Positions 8,382-16,732 of a stretch of 62,468 nt of DNA are shown piece after piece. The notes under the pieces were generated by a model that worked only from the letters and a program-made list of their open reading frames with translations, did no database searches and was not told the DNA's origin. The DNA is from Nocardiopsis sp. CNT312 (GTDB lineage: Bacteria > Actinomycetota > Actinomycetes > Streptosporangiales > Streptosporangiaceae): positions 454 to 62,921 of the forward strand of contig NZ_AZXF01000030.1 of assembly GCF_000515115.1 (NCBI RefSeq), given 5' to 3'. A program made the position numbers and the translations under genes. How positions within the stretch are numbered: position 1 is the stretch's first letter; each line of letters starts with the position of its first letter.

Positions 8382-9640
8382 ACCCCGAACTCCCCGCCGT
8401 CCTCGTCCGCGGGACCGGCCTGTTCGCACCCCTGCTGGTGCTGGTCGGCCTGTGCCTGTGGCGCGCTCCCCGGGACCGGGAGAAGGCGGCGATGATCGTC
8501 GGCGGCGCCTGGGCACTGCTGACCCTCGTCCCCCTCAACCTGTACGCCGTTCGGGCGGGCTGGTGGACCTTCCACGCCGAGGGGGCGCTCTGGCGGGGGC
8601 TGCCCGTCGACCTCGTACTCGCCTGGGCGCTGCTGTGGGGCGTGCTTCCCGCACTGCTGCTGCGGCTCCTCCCCGTCCCCCTGCTCGCGGGCCTGCTCGT
8701 CTGGATCGACGTCCTCCTCATGCCGCTGGCCGAACCGGTCGTCGTCCTGGGCCGCCTCTGGCTCGTCGGAGAGATCACCGGGGCGGCCGCCGTGCTCATC
8801 CCGGTCCTGCTGCTCGCCCACTGGACGCGCCGGGGCCACCTGGTCCACGCCCGTATGTGGACCCAGGCCGCCCTGGCGTGCGGCCTCATGCTCGGGGCGC
8901 CGCTCGTCCTCCTGGAAGCGGTACCGGATCCGGAGACCGCCTTCGCCGCGGGCCAGCTACTGCTGTGGGCCGGGCTGCCCGGCCTGGCCGCCGCCCGTGA
9001 ACTCGCCCGGGTCGGCGGCGGCACCCCGCTGCCCTACGACCCTCCTCGGCGCCTGGTCACCAGCGGCCCCTACGCCTTCGTCCGCAACCCCATGCAGATG
9101 TCCGTCGCCGTCCTGTACGTACTGCTCGCCGCGATGACCGGACAGCCGCTGCTGCTCGCGTTCGCCGCGTCCGTGCCCGCTTTCGGAGCCGGAGTGGCCG
9201 ACTGGCACGAGAACGCACGGCTCACGGAGCGGTTCGGTGCGGACTGGACCGCCTACCGCTCCGGGGTACGGCCCTGGCTGCCCCGGTGGCGGCCCTGGCC
9301 CGGCCGCGCTCGGGGCATCCTGTTCGTCGACACCGGGTGCTCCCCGTGCCGCTCCCTGGCCGTGTGGATCACCCTCCGCGGGCCGGTCGCGCTCGACATC
9401 CGCCCCGCCGCTGAGCACCCCGAGGTGCTGTACCGCCTCACCTACGAACTCCCCGGAGGGCCGCGCTGGAGCGGTGTCGCCGCCCTGGCCCGGGCCATGG
9501 AGCACCTCGGCCTCGGCTGGGCGCTCACCGGGTGGGCCCTCGACCTGCCCGGTCTGCGGAACTTCGTCCAACTGTGCTCCGACGCCTTCGGGGCCGGTCC
9601 CCGGCCAGCGCGACGCCCGACCGACCCGGCGGCGCTGTGA
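8378..9640 (+). CDS. membrane methyltransferase (ICMT/PEMT-like) fused to a DCC-type thiol domain
   Basis: 420 residues. About eight helices lead to the signature of isoprenylcysteine/phospholipid methyltransferases, VTSGPYAFVRNPMQ at about residues 227-240, followed by ERFGADWTAYRSGV, which belongs to the same fold. After residue 310 a second domain begins ILFVDTGCSPCRSLAVW, with Asp318, Cys321 and Cys324 arranged as in DCC (DUF393) thiol-disulfide proteins. So one chain joins a SAM-dependent membrane methyltransferase to a CxxC domain. It starts inside the stop of the SRPBCC gene. Substrate unknown; an alternative is that the CxxC part is only DCC-like in its first motif. Confidence 0.75.
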   Translation: MNPELPAVLVRGTGLFAPLLVLVGLCLWRAPRDREKAAMIVGGAWALLTLVPLNLYAVRAGWWTFHAEGALWRGLPVDLVLAWALLWGVLPALLLRLLPVPLLAGLLVWIDVLLMPLAEPVVVLGRLWLVGEITGAAAVLIPVLLLAHWTRRGHLVHARMWTQAALACGLMLGAPLVLLEAVPDPETAFAAGQLLLWAGLPGLAAARELARVGGGTPLPYDPPRRLVTSGPYAFVRNPMQMSVAVLYVLLAAMTGQPLLLAFAASVPAFGAGVADWHENARLTERFGADWTAYRSGVRPWLPRWRPWPGRARGILFVDTGCSPCRSLAVWITLRGPVALDIRPAAEHPEVLYRLTYELPGGPRWSGVAALARAMEHLGLGWALTGWALDLPGLRNFVQLCSDAFGAGPRPARRPTDPAAL

Positions 9641-9647
9641 ACCGGCG

Positions 9648-9663
9648 GTCCCCGGCCGGGGAC
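9648..9663. terminator. 16-base GC palindrome after the methyltransferase gene
   Basis: GTCCCCGG-CCGGGGAC lies eight bases after the stop codon at 9640. It could form a stem or serve as a protein site. No T-run follows, so termination is weak evidence. A TATGCT motif near 9693 could start a separate transcript for the next gene. Confidence 0.35.
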
Positions 9664-9760
9664 ACCGGCTGTTCCCCCGGGGCCGCACGCCGTTATGCTC
9701 GGTCCGGGCCGCCCCGGCGAACACGGCGGCCCCCGCCCCCAGGTACGTTCGAGGACCCCC

Positions 9761-11941
9761 ATGGAAGAACAGGCCATGCTCGCGCGGGACCTCGTCCTGC
9801 GCGTCTGCACCGGCGCCACCGAGTTCGACCCTCAGTGGGTCCGGGCCGGCGGCAAGGTCACGACCCCCTTCGTCGTGCCGCGCGACCGCAACCTCGTCCG
9901 CGGGATCGTCGACGCCGGCCGCGCCCTGGGCGTCGAGCGGCTCCTGGTCTGCCGCACGCGCGCTGAGTTCTCCTACGAGCCCGTCACGGAGATCCCGCCC
10001 GACACCGACACCCTCCTCGACCTCGTCCGGGGGTGGGGCACCGCACCCACGGACTTCCTCGTCTGCGTCGAGGACTTCTCCGCCGCCGTGCTGGTGGCCG
10101 CCGACGAACTCACCGTGGCGGCCGGGCCCGCCGACTTCGTCCGCGCGCTCGTGGGCGCCGACATCCCCCACATGCGGGCGACCTTCGCCGCGCGGGCCCG
10201 CAACGACGGCGGATCCAACCTCGTCCGCGCCGCGCAGCTCTACCAGTGCGCCGAACCCGGGGCCCGCCACGCCAAGGCCGCACGCGTCCCCGGCCCGGAC
10301 CTCGCCGAACGCCTCGCCCGCCTCCCCGAGCGCGCCCGCACCGCTTCGCCGCGCACCGTCCGCGCCCTGCGCGCCCTGCGGGGGGCGTGGGGGTGGATCG
10401 CGCTCGTCGTCCTCCTGGCCGCGCCCCTGGCCGTCCCCGGGCTGGACGCCGTCCTTCCCGCGCTGCTGGCCGCGTTCGTCCCGCTGCTTCTCCTGGCGCT
10501 CCTCGCCCGTTCCCGGACGCTCTCCTTCGCGACCCTGCTCAGGGGCGTCGCGCTCGGGGCCCTGCTGCTGTGGCCGATCGCCGTCGCCGAGTCCGCGCTG
10601 ATCGCGGCGCTGGGTGCCGAACCCTACGGCGTGGCCGGGCACACCTATGTCGCCGTGCCGATCGAGGAGCTGGGCAAACTCCTGCCGCTGGCGGCGCTGG
10701 CGCTGGTGGCGCGTCGCCGGGCGCGGCGCCTGGCCGCCGTCGACTTCCTGCTCCTGGCGGCGGCCTCCGGAACCGGGTTCCAGCTCGCCGAGCGCCTGTT
10801 CACCGAGGTCTCCCTCGGCGCGGGCACCCCTTCCGGTACGGGTGTGCTCGGCGGCAGCACCCTCTCCGCCCCCGACGGGACCGTCCTCGCCGTGTTCGCC
10901 GGACACGCCGTGACCACCGGCCTGGTGGGCGCCGCCCTGGGCCTGGCGATCGTCGGCCGCCGTTACGGCGGATGGCTGTGGCTGCTGCCCGCAGCCGCCC
11001 TGGCCACGGCCTTCCTCGACCACCTGAACCTCAACGCCGTGCTTGCGGGGGCCGCGCTGCACCCGGCCACGGACCTCCTCCACGGCCTCTTCGGCGGCGG
11101 GCTGCTCACCCCGTGGCTGCTGGCGGTGGCGCTGCTGTGCGCGGTGGCCCTGGACTACCGGCTGATCGCCACGGCCGCGGAGAGCACCCCGCCGCTGCCC
11201 GGCCAGCCGCCCCTCGCCGGGCTGCGGCGCCGCGCGTGGGGGCGTTCCATCTCCGCCCGGGTCCGGGTGCCGGGCGACATCGCGCCGGTGTTCCGCCGGG
11301 CCGCGCTGTTCTGGGCGGACCTGCCGGTCACGCTCGCCACGACGGTGTCGATGATCGCGCACGAGATGGCCGTGACGGTCATCGCCGCGCGCCGCGGCCC
11401 CGCCGCCCTGTGCGACACGTGGCGGTTCTTGCGGTGGCGGCGCGCCAACGCGATGGGCGAGGCGCGCTCGCAGGGGCGGTCCTGGCGCGGCTACCCCGCC
11501 CGCCAAGATCTCACCAGGAGCGCCCACAGCCTGGCCATCCGGCTCGGCCTCGCCGCCACCGGCGGTGTGACGGGAGGGATGGCGGCGGTCGCCGGGCTCG
11601 CAGCGGTGGCGTTCGCCGTACCTGCGGCCACGGGCGCCGTGCCCTCGGGCGATCCCGCCTACGCGCTGCTGGCCCTCGACCGGATCCAGTCCTGGGCATC
11701 CGGACTGGACACGGGCGACACCGTGTGGGCCGCCCTGGCGCTCTCCGCTGCCCTCACACTGCTGGTCTCGGGCAACGGCGTTCCCTACACCCACCCCCGC
11801 ATGGGCGAGTTCCTGCGCTCGCCCGGCGCCAACACCGGTGTGGTTCTGGGGATGCTCGCCCCCGGCCAGACGGGGTACGCGGTCCTGGGCCTGGCCGGGC
11901 TGGTTCTGCCCAGGCGGGTGGACCGACTGCTCGTCCGCTGA
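9761..11941 (+). CDS. PrsW-family intramembrane protease with an N-terminal soluble extension
   Basis: 726 residues from the ATG at 9761. Residues 1 to about 200 are soluble and unrecognised. The middle part has many helices and the PrsW motifs: EELGK with Glu302-Glu303, SGTGFQLAERL, and GHAVTTGLVGA with a candidate His. PrsW proteases are glutamic membrane enzymes that cleave anti-sigma factors or other single-span proteins. A long C-terminal part has further helices separated by a basic cytoplasmic segment. Upstream in-frame ATG 9695 lies before any ribosome site. It follows the methyltransferase gene by 120 bases. Target unknown. Confidence 0.72.
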   Translation: MEEQAMLARDLVLRVCTGATEFDPQWVRAGGKVTTPFVVPRDRNLVRGIVDAGRALGVERLLVCRTRAEFSYEPVTEIPPDTDTLLDLVRGWGTAPTDFLVCVEDFSAAVLVAADELTVAAGPADFVRALVGADIPHMRATFAARARNDGGSNLVRAAQLYQCAEPGARHAKAARVPGPDLAERLARLPERARTASPRTVRALRALRGAWGWIALVVLLAAPLAVPGLDAVLPALLAAFVPLLLLALLARSRTLSFATLLRGVALGALLLWPIAVAESALIAALGAEPYGVAGHTYVAVPIEELGKLLPLAALALVARRRARRLAAVDFLLLAAASGTGFQLAERLFTEVSLGAGTPSGTGVLGGSTLSAPDGTVLAVFAGHAVTTGLVGAALGLAIVGRRYGGWLWLLPAAALATAFLDHLNLNAVLAGAALHPATDLLHGLFGGGLLTPWLLAVALLCAVALDYRLIATAAESTPPLPGQPPLAGLRRRAWGRSISARVRVPGDIAPVFRRAALFWADLPVTLATTVSMIAHEMAVTVIAARRGPAALCDTWRFLRWRRANAMGEARSQGRSWRGYPARQDLTRSAHSLAIRLGLAATGGVTGGMAAVAGLAAVAFAVPAATGAVPSGDPAYALLALDRIQSWASGLDTGDTVWAALALSAALTLLVSGNGVPYTHPRMGEFLRSPGANTGVVLGMLAPGQTGYAVLGLAGLVLPRRVDRLLVR

Positions 11942-11945
11942 CGGG

Positions 11946-12206
11946 TCAGGAGCGGTAGGCGTCCCGTCGGTGACGGATCGAGTGGATCTCGATCACCTCC
12001 TTGCCCGGTCGGATCCTGTAGATGATGCGGTAGGTTCCGCGCCTTGTTGTGTGCAGTCCGCGGAAGGGTTCTTCGAGGGGTCCGCCTGCGCGCCACGGGC
12101 TCTCGCGCAACGGGCCGCTGATGAACTCGTAGGCGGCGGAGGCCACTGCTTCGGGAAGATCCTCGGTCAAGGCCCGCCTGGCAGTCCGTGTGTAGACGAT
12201 CCTCAC
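11946..12206 (-). CDS. RelE/ParE-type toxin
   Basis: 86 residues with the RelE-fold pattern: MRIVYTRTARRALTE at the start, a central PFRGLHTTRRGTYRIIYRI, and a basic C-terminus IHSIRHRRDAYRS. RelE toxins cut mRNA in the ribosomal A site. Its ATG overlaps the antitoxin TGA (ATGA), the usual order antitoxin-then-toxin. The conserved basic residues appear intact, so it is probably active. It ends four bases from the convergent PrsW gene. Confidence 0.85.
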   Translation of the reverse strand: MRIVYTRTARRALTEDLPEAVASAAYEFISGPLRESPWRAGGPLEEPFRGLHTTRRGTYRIIYRIRPGKEVIEIHSIRHRRDAYRS

Positions 12207-12493
12207 GCGGCGGAATCCTTACCGAGCCGTGCGTCCATCAGGTCGGCCATCTCCTCCTCGCTGGTGAACTCTTCGGTGTCCGCGGACTCGGCCAGGTCTG
12301 CGTGGGTCTCCGGGTCAGCGAGGATGCTCAGCGTCTCCATCATGGACTCGTACTGGGCCACTGACATCATCACGACGGCCGGTCGGCCGTTCTTGGTGAA
12401 CGTGTAGTCGGCGTGTTCACGTTGGGCGCGGTCGGCCAGTTCGGCGATTCTGGTTTTGGCTTCAGTGATGGGAATGGTTTCCATAGGGGTCAT
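12203..12493 (-). CDS. Phd/YefM-type antitoxin
   Basis: 96 residues. The N-terminal Phd/YefM DNA-binding fold is clear (TIPITEAKTRIAELADRAQ, then TKNGRPAVVMMSVAQYESM); the acidic C-terminus would wrap and neutralise the toxin. Two starts are possible, the ATG at 12493 or one three codons later; neither has a ribosome site. An 8-base palindrome GACCGGTC at 12500-12507 lies just before the start codon, a good place for autorepression by the toxin-antitoxin complex. Confidence 0.88.
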   Translation of the reverse strand: MTPMETIPITEAKTRIAELADRAQREHADYTFTKNGRPAVVMMSVAQYESMMETLSILADPETHADLAESADTEEFTSEEEMADLMDARLGKDSAA

Positions 12494-12499
12494 GACACT

Positions 12500-12525
12500 G
12501 ACCGGTCGTCATTCAGCCCATTATC
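12500..12525 (-). promoter_or_regulatory. candidate promoter and operator of the toxin-antitoxin pair
   Basis: Reading leftward, GATAAT (12525-12520) is a good -10 element and the 8-base palindrome GACCGGTC (12507-12500) lies between it and the start codon at 12493. No -35 element is obvious. Placement suits autoregulation by the antitoxin; this is inferred from position and symmetry only. Confidence 0.45.
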
Positions 12526-12597
12526 ATGGACTGTGGGGGTCCCGTGGACCTCCACAGCCGCACGAAAGCGTTCCGGCGCGTGGGTCGGGGCATGCCG

Positions 12598-14922
12598 TCA
12601 GGCCGGGGTGACGCCCCTCGGGGGCTCGAACGCGCGCACCGGCGGCAGCGGTCCGGTCCAGGGCTCCACGCGCACCCGCACCACCTGCCCCGTGCACCCC
12701 TGGGCCAGCGACGACGTCCCCGCGTCCTCGGTCAGCGCGTTCGGGTTGCCGTGCGCGCACGTCACCCCCTCCGCCGAGGGGTCGTACCAGGCACCCGTCG
12801 ACAACTGCACCACCCCCGGCCGCAGCGCGTCGCTCACCACCAGCCCCGCCAGGCACGAACCGCGCGGGCCGCTCACCCGCACAGCGTCGCCGTCGGACAC
12901 CCCGGCCGCCCGCGCGTCTTCGGGGTGCATCCGCAGCGGCGCCCGCCCGCGGACCTTCTGCGCAGCGCTGTGCGCGCCCATGTCCTGCTGGCTGTGCAGC
13001 CGTCCGCTCGGCTGGTTGGCGACCAGAACCAGCGGCCACGCGCCGTCCTCGGCGACCACGGGGGAGGGCAGCCACACCGGGTGGCCGGGGCAGTCCTCGT
13101 AGCCGAAGGAGGCGATGGTCTGCGAGAACAGCTCGATCCGCCCGCTCGGCGTGCGCAGCGGACTCCCCTCGGGATCGGCGCGGAACCCGCCCAGCAGCGC
13201 CTCGTCCTCCACCCGGCCTGGCATCTCCACCCGGCCGCGCTCCCAGAACTCCTCGAACCCGGGAACCTCCAGCCCGTGCCGGGCCAGCATCGACCGCCAG
13301 CGCCCGTACACCAGCTGCATCCACTCCCCGCTCGTGCGGCCCTCGGTGAACGCCTCGCCCACACCCAGCCGCCCGGCCAGGTCGGCGTAGGTGTCGTACT
13401 CGTCGCGCGCCTGCCCGTGCGGGGCCACCGCGCGCGGCATCGCCCGCACCGACAGGTCCCCCTGGCTCGCGGCCAGGTCGTCGCGCTCCAGCACCGTCGT
13501 CGCCGGGACCACGATGTCGGCGTGCCGTGCCGTGGCCGTCCAGTGCGTCTCGTGCACCACCACGGTCTCCGCCCGGCCGAACGCCCGGCTCAGCCGCGCC
13601 AGGTCCTGGTGGTGGTGGAACGGGTTCCCGCCCGCCCAGTACACCAGCCGTACGTCCGGGTAGCGCAGGTCCCGCCCGTCGAACCGGTACCCCTCACCCG
13701 GGTGCAGCAGCATGTCCGCCACGCGCGCTACCGGGATGAAGGAGTCCACCGGGTTGTTTCCCTGCGGCATCCGCGGCAGCCCCAGCGGGGTCGACCCGCC
13801 GCCGTAGTTGCCCATGGACCCGTAGCCCGAGGCGAACCCGCCGCCCGGCAGGCCCACCTGGCCCAGGCAGCACGCCAGCGCCAGCCCCGCCCACAGCGGC
13901 TGCTCGCCGTACCGGGCGCGCTGCACCGACCAGCCCACGTTCACCAGGGTGCGCCGTCCCGCCATACGCCGTGCCAGCGCCCGGATCTCCCCGGCGGGGA
14001 CCCCGCTGACGCCCTCGGCCCACTCCGGCGAGCGCTCCACGCCGCCGTGGCGGCCGTGCTCGTCGCGCTCACCCGCCACGTACGCGCGGACCCGGTCCGC
14101 GCCCACCGTGTACCTGTCCAGGAACGCGGTGTCGGCCAGCCCCTCGGTGAACAGCACGTGCATGAGGGCCAGCATCACCGCGGTGTCGGTGCCCGGGGCC
14201 AGCGAGATCCGCTCCGCCCGCACGTCCTCGGCGGTGTCGTCGGCCAGCGGCGACACCGACACCAGCTCCACCCCCGCCTCCGCGGCGGCGCGCATCGCGG
14301 GCGCGGCCGTCTGCGCGCCGCGTCCGCCCGAGGCCGTCCACGTGTTGGACACCCGCAGCCCGCCGAAGCTCACCAGCAGGTCCGTGTGCTCCCGGATCGC
14401 CGTCCACGACGGGGCGCGGTGCAGCAGCCGGTTGGCGGCGGGGGTACCCAGCAGGTGCGGCATGAGCACCTCCACGGCCCCGTGGCTGTAGGTCGTCCGC
14501 GAGCGCGTGTACCCGCCGATCGTGTTGAGGAACCGGTGCAGCAGGCTCTGGGCGTGGTGCACCCGGCCCGCGCTGCCCCAGCCGTAGGAGCCCCCGTAGA
14601 TCGCGGCGTTGCCGTGCTCGGTGCGCACCCGGTCCAGTTCGCGCGCGAGCACGTCCAGGACGGCCGCCCACTCCACCTCGACGTAGGCGTCGCCCGGATC
14701 GCCCCGGCGGGGGTCCGGCCCGGGGCCGTGCTCCAGCCACCGGCGGCGCACCGCCGGACGCGCCACCCGCGAGGTGTGGTGCTGCGCCCCCGGGGTGTTG
14801 GCCATCACCGGGGAGGGTGCCGGGTCGTCGGGGTCCGGGCGCACCCCCACCACGCGGCCGTCGTCGACGACCACCCGGTAACTGCCCCAGTGGGCGCTGG
14901 TCGGGTGGGACGTGGCGGACAT
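12598..14922 (-). CDS. bisC: molybdopterin oxidoreductase, biotin/methionine sulfoxide reductase type
   Basis: 774 residues of the DMSO-reductase family. Ser146 in TTYSHG is the expected molybdenum ligand of the BisC/TorA/DorA group. There is no N-terminal Cys cluster for an iron-sulfur centre and no Tat signal, so this is a cytoplasmic single-subunit enzyme. Typical partners would be oxidised biotin or free methionine sulfoxide. The C-terminal cofactor-binding domain shows ANQPSGRLHSQQD. The ATG at 14922 was chosen because AGGAG lies six bases before it. It stands alone between the toxin-antitoxin pair and a divergent CoA-ester lyase. Confidence 0.85.
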   Translation of the reverse strand: MSATSHPTSAHWGSYRVVVDDGRVVGVRPDPDDPAPSPVMANTPGAQHHTSRVARPAVRRRWLEHGPGPDPRRGDPGDAYVEVEWAAVLDVLARELDRVRTEHGNAAIYGGSYGWGSAGRVHHAQSLLHRFLNTIGGYTRSRTTYSHGAVEVLMPHLLGTPAANRLLHRAPSWTAIREHTDLLVSFGGLRVSNTWTASGGRGAQTAAPAMRAAAEAGVELVSVSPLADDTAEDVRAERISLAPGTDTAVMLALMHVLFTEGLADTAFLDRYTVGADRVRAYVAGERDEHGRHGGVERSPEWAEGVSGVPAGEIRALARRMAGRRTLVNVGWSVQRARYGEQPLWAGLALACCLGQVGLPGGGFASGYGSMGNYGGGSTPLGLPRMPQGNNPVDSFIPVARVADMLLHPGEGYRFDGRDLRYPDVRLVYWAGGNPFHHHQDLARLSRAFGRAETVVVHETHWTATARHADIVVPATTVLERDDLAASQGDLSVRAMPRAVAPHGQARDEYDTYADLAGRLGVGEAFTEGRTSGEWMQLVYGRWRSMLARHGLEVPGFEEFWERGRVEMPGRVEDEALLGGFRADPEGSPLRTPSGRIELFSQTIASFGYEDCPGHPVWLPSPVVAEDGAWPLVLVANQPSGRLHSQQDMGAHSAAQKVRGRAPLRMHPEDARAAGVSDGDAVRVSGPRGSCLAGLVVSDALRPGVVQLSTGAWYDPSAEGVTCAHGNPNALTEDAGTSSLAQGCTGQVVRVRVEPWTGPLPPVRAFEPPRGVTPA

Positions 14923-15055
14923 GCGCATCTCCTGGTCGTGGCGGCAGCCGGGGCGTGTCACACCGCCCCGGAGCACACCCTACGCACGGTGCGGTGCCAT
15001 GATGGGCCGCGTGCGGGGTGATCTACACCCGTCCCGATGACGAGAAGGAGCGGTG

Positions 15056-15985
15056 ATGGGCGCACTCAGGTCGCGGCGGTCGGTACTCGCCGTCCCGGCA
15101 TCCAACCCCCGGTTCGTGGCGAAGGCGCGGGGCCTGGACGCCGACGCGTTCTTCCTCGACCTGGAGGACGCGGTCGCCCCTTCGGAGAAGGAGGCGGCGC
15201 GGGAGACCGTCGTCACCGCGCTCAACGAGGGCGGCTGGGGCGGCAGGGTGCGCTCCGTGCGCGTCAACGACGCCTCCACCCCCTGGGCCTACCGGGACGT
15301 GATCTCCGTCGTGGAGGGTGCCGGAGCGCACCTGGACTGCCTCGTCCTGCCCAAGACCACCTCCGCGCGCGACGTGCACTGGCTCGACACGCTCCTCACC
15401 CAGGTCGAACGCGCCGCCGGGCTCCCGGTCGGCCGGATCGGGATCGAGGCGCAGATCGAGGACGCGCGCGGCCTGACGGAGGTCGACGCGATCGCCGCCG
15501 CCTCGCCCCGGCTGGAGTCCCTCGTCTACGGGCCCGCCGACTTCATGGCCTCGCTCAACATGCGGACCCTGGTCGTGGGGGAGCAGCCGCCCGGCTACGA
15601 CACCGGCGACGCCTACCACTACGTGCTCATGCGCATCCTCACCGCCGCGCGGGCGCACGGCCTCCAGGCCGTCGACGGCCCCTACCTCCAGATCCGCGAC
15701 GTGGACGCCTTCCGCCGCTCCGCCGGACGCACCGCCGCCCTCGGTTTCGACGGCAAATGGGTGCTGCACCCCCTCCAGGTGGCGGCGGCCAACGAGGCCT
15801 ACGCCCCCTCCCAGGAGGACTACGACCACGCCGAACGCATCCTGGACGCCTACGAGCACGCCACCACCGTCGACCGTCGCGGCGCCGTCATGCTCGGCGA
15901 CGAGATGCTCGACGAGGCCTCGCGCAAGATGGCCCTCGTGGTGGCCGGCAAGGGCCGCGCGGCCGGGATGGAGCGCACACCCTGA
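15056..15985 (+). CDS. HpcH/HpaI-family CoA-ester lyase
   Basis: 309 residues of the citrate lyase beta/malyl-CoA lyase family. The metal-binding segment FFLDLEDAVAPSEK and the conserved LVYGPADFMASLNM are present. Members split citramalyl-CoA or malyl-CoA into acetyl-CoA and an oxo acid. The ATG follows AAGGAG by five bases; a GTG immediately before it is also possible. It is monocistronic, divergent from bisC. The exact substrate (malyl-, beta-methylmalyl- or citramalyl-CoA) cannot be told. Confidence 0.8.
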   Translation: MGALRSRRSVLAVPASNPRFVAKARGLDADAFFLDLEDAVAPSEKEAARETVVTALNEGGWGGRVRSVRVNDASTPWAYRDVISVVEGAGAHLDCLVLPKTTSARDVHWLDTLLTQVERAAGLPVGRIGIEAQIEDARGLTEVDAIAAASPRLESLVYGPADFMASLNMRTLVVGEQPPGYDTGDAYHYVLMRILTAARAHGLQAVDGPYLQIRDVDAFRRSAGRTAALGFDGKWVLHPLQVAAANEAYAPSQEDYDHAERILDAYEHATTVDRRGAVMLGDEMLDEASRKMALVVAGKGRAAGMERTP

Positions 15986-16045
15986 CACGGCCCCGGCACG
16001 CGCGCCTCTTACCGGCCTCTCACCCGGATAGTGGACCATGGCGCC

Positions 16046-16732
16046 ATGGAAGCCGCAGCCACGGTCCTGGTCGCCGACGACGACCGGGCGATCAGGGACT
16101 CACTGGAACGCGCCCTCCAACTGGAGGGGTACGAGGTGCGCACGGTGGAGGACGGGGTCCAGGCGCTCGCCTCGGTGCACGCCGGGCCGGTCGACCTGCT
16201 CGTCCTCGACGTCATGATGCCCGGGGTCGACGGTCTGGGCGTGGCACGCGTCCTGCGCGCCGAGGGCGACCGCACCCCGATCCTCATGCTCACCGCGCGC
16301 GTGGAGACCCCCGACCGGGTGGCCGGCCTCGACGCGGGTGCCGACGACTACCTCGCCAAACCCTTCGAACTCGACGAACTCCTGGCCCGGCTGCGGGCCC
16401 TGCTGCGCAGGGCCGCCCCCGTCACGGAGGAGGAGGCACCGGAGGGGCCGCTCCGGGTCGGCGCGCTGCGCCTGGACCCGCTCGCCAGGCGGGTCTGGTA
16501 CGGCGAACGCGAGGTGGAGCTGTCCAAGACCGAGTTCGACCTCCTCGAACTGCTGGTCCGCAACACCGGGATCGTCCTGGACCACGCCACCATCTACGAC
16601 CGCATCTGGGGCTACGACTTCGGCCCCGAGTCCAAGAACCTGGCCGTGTACATCAGCTACCTGCGCCGGAAACTGGGTGACGACGGGCTCATCCAGACCG
16701 TGCGCGGCGTCGGCTACACGCTCCGCCGGTGA
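16046..16732 (+). CDS. mprA: OmpR/PhoB-type response regulator, MprA-like
   Basis: 228 residues. The receiver domain has the acidic pocket in VADDDRAIRDS, the phosphate-accepting Asp55 (LLVLDVMMPG) and Lys in DDYLAKPFE; the C-terminal winged-helix domain ends NLAVYISYLRRKLGD...VRGVGYTLRR. It resembles mycobacterial MprA closely around GLDAGADDYL. The start at 16046 is uncertain: no ribosome site is present and an upstream GTG at 16031 is in frame; a GATAGT at 16026 could give a nearly leaderless mRNA. It overlaps the kinase gene by four bases. Confidence 0.85.
   Translation: MEAAATVLVADDDRAIRDSLERALQLEGYEVRTVEDGVQALASVHAGPVDLLVLDVMMPGVDGLGVARVLRAEGDRTPILMLTARVETPDRVAGLDAGADDYLAKPFELDELLARLRALLRRAAPVTEEEAPEGPLRVGALRLDPLARRVWYGEREVELSKTEFDLLELLVRNTGIVLDHATIYDRIWGYDFGPESKNLAVYISYLRRKLGDDGLIQTVRGVGYTLRR

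Noticed and set aside
8957..11794. 945-codon minus-strand frame
   Set aside because: Antisense to the methyltransferase and PrsW genes, no family likeness, Gly/Gln/Arg-rich composition.
12526..15021. 831-codon plus-strand frame opposite bisC
   Set aside because: Antisense to a well-recognised molybdoenzyme; His/Arg/Pro-rich composition without a domain.
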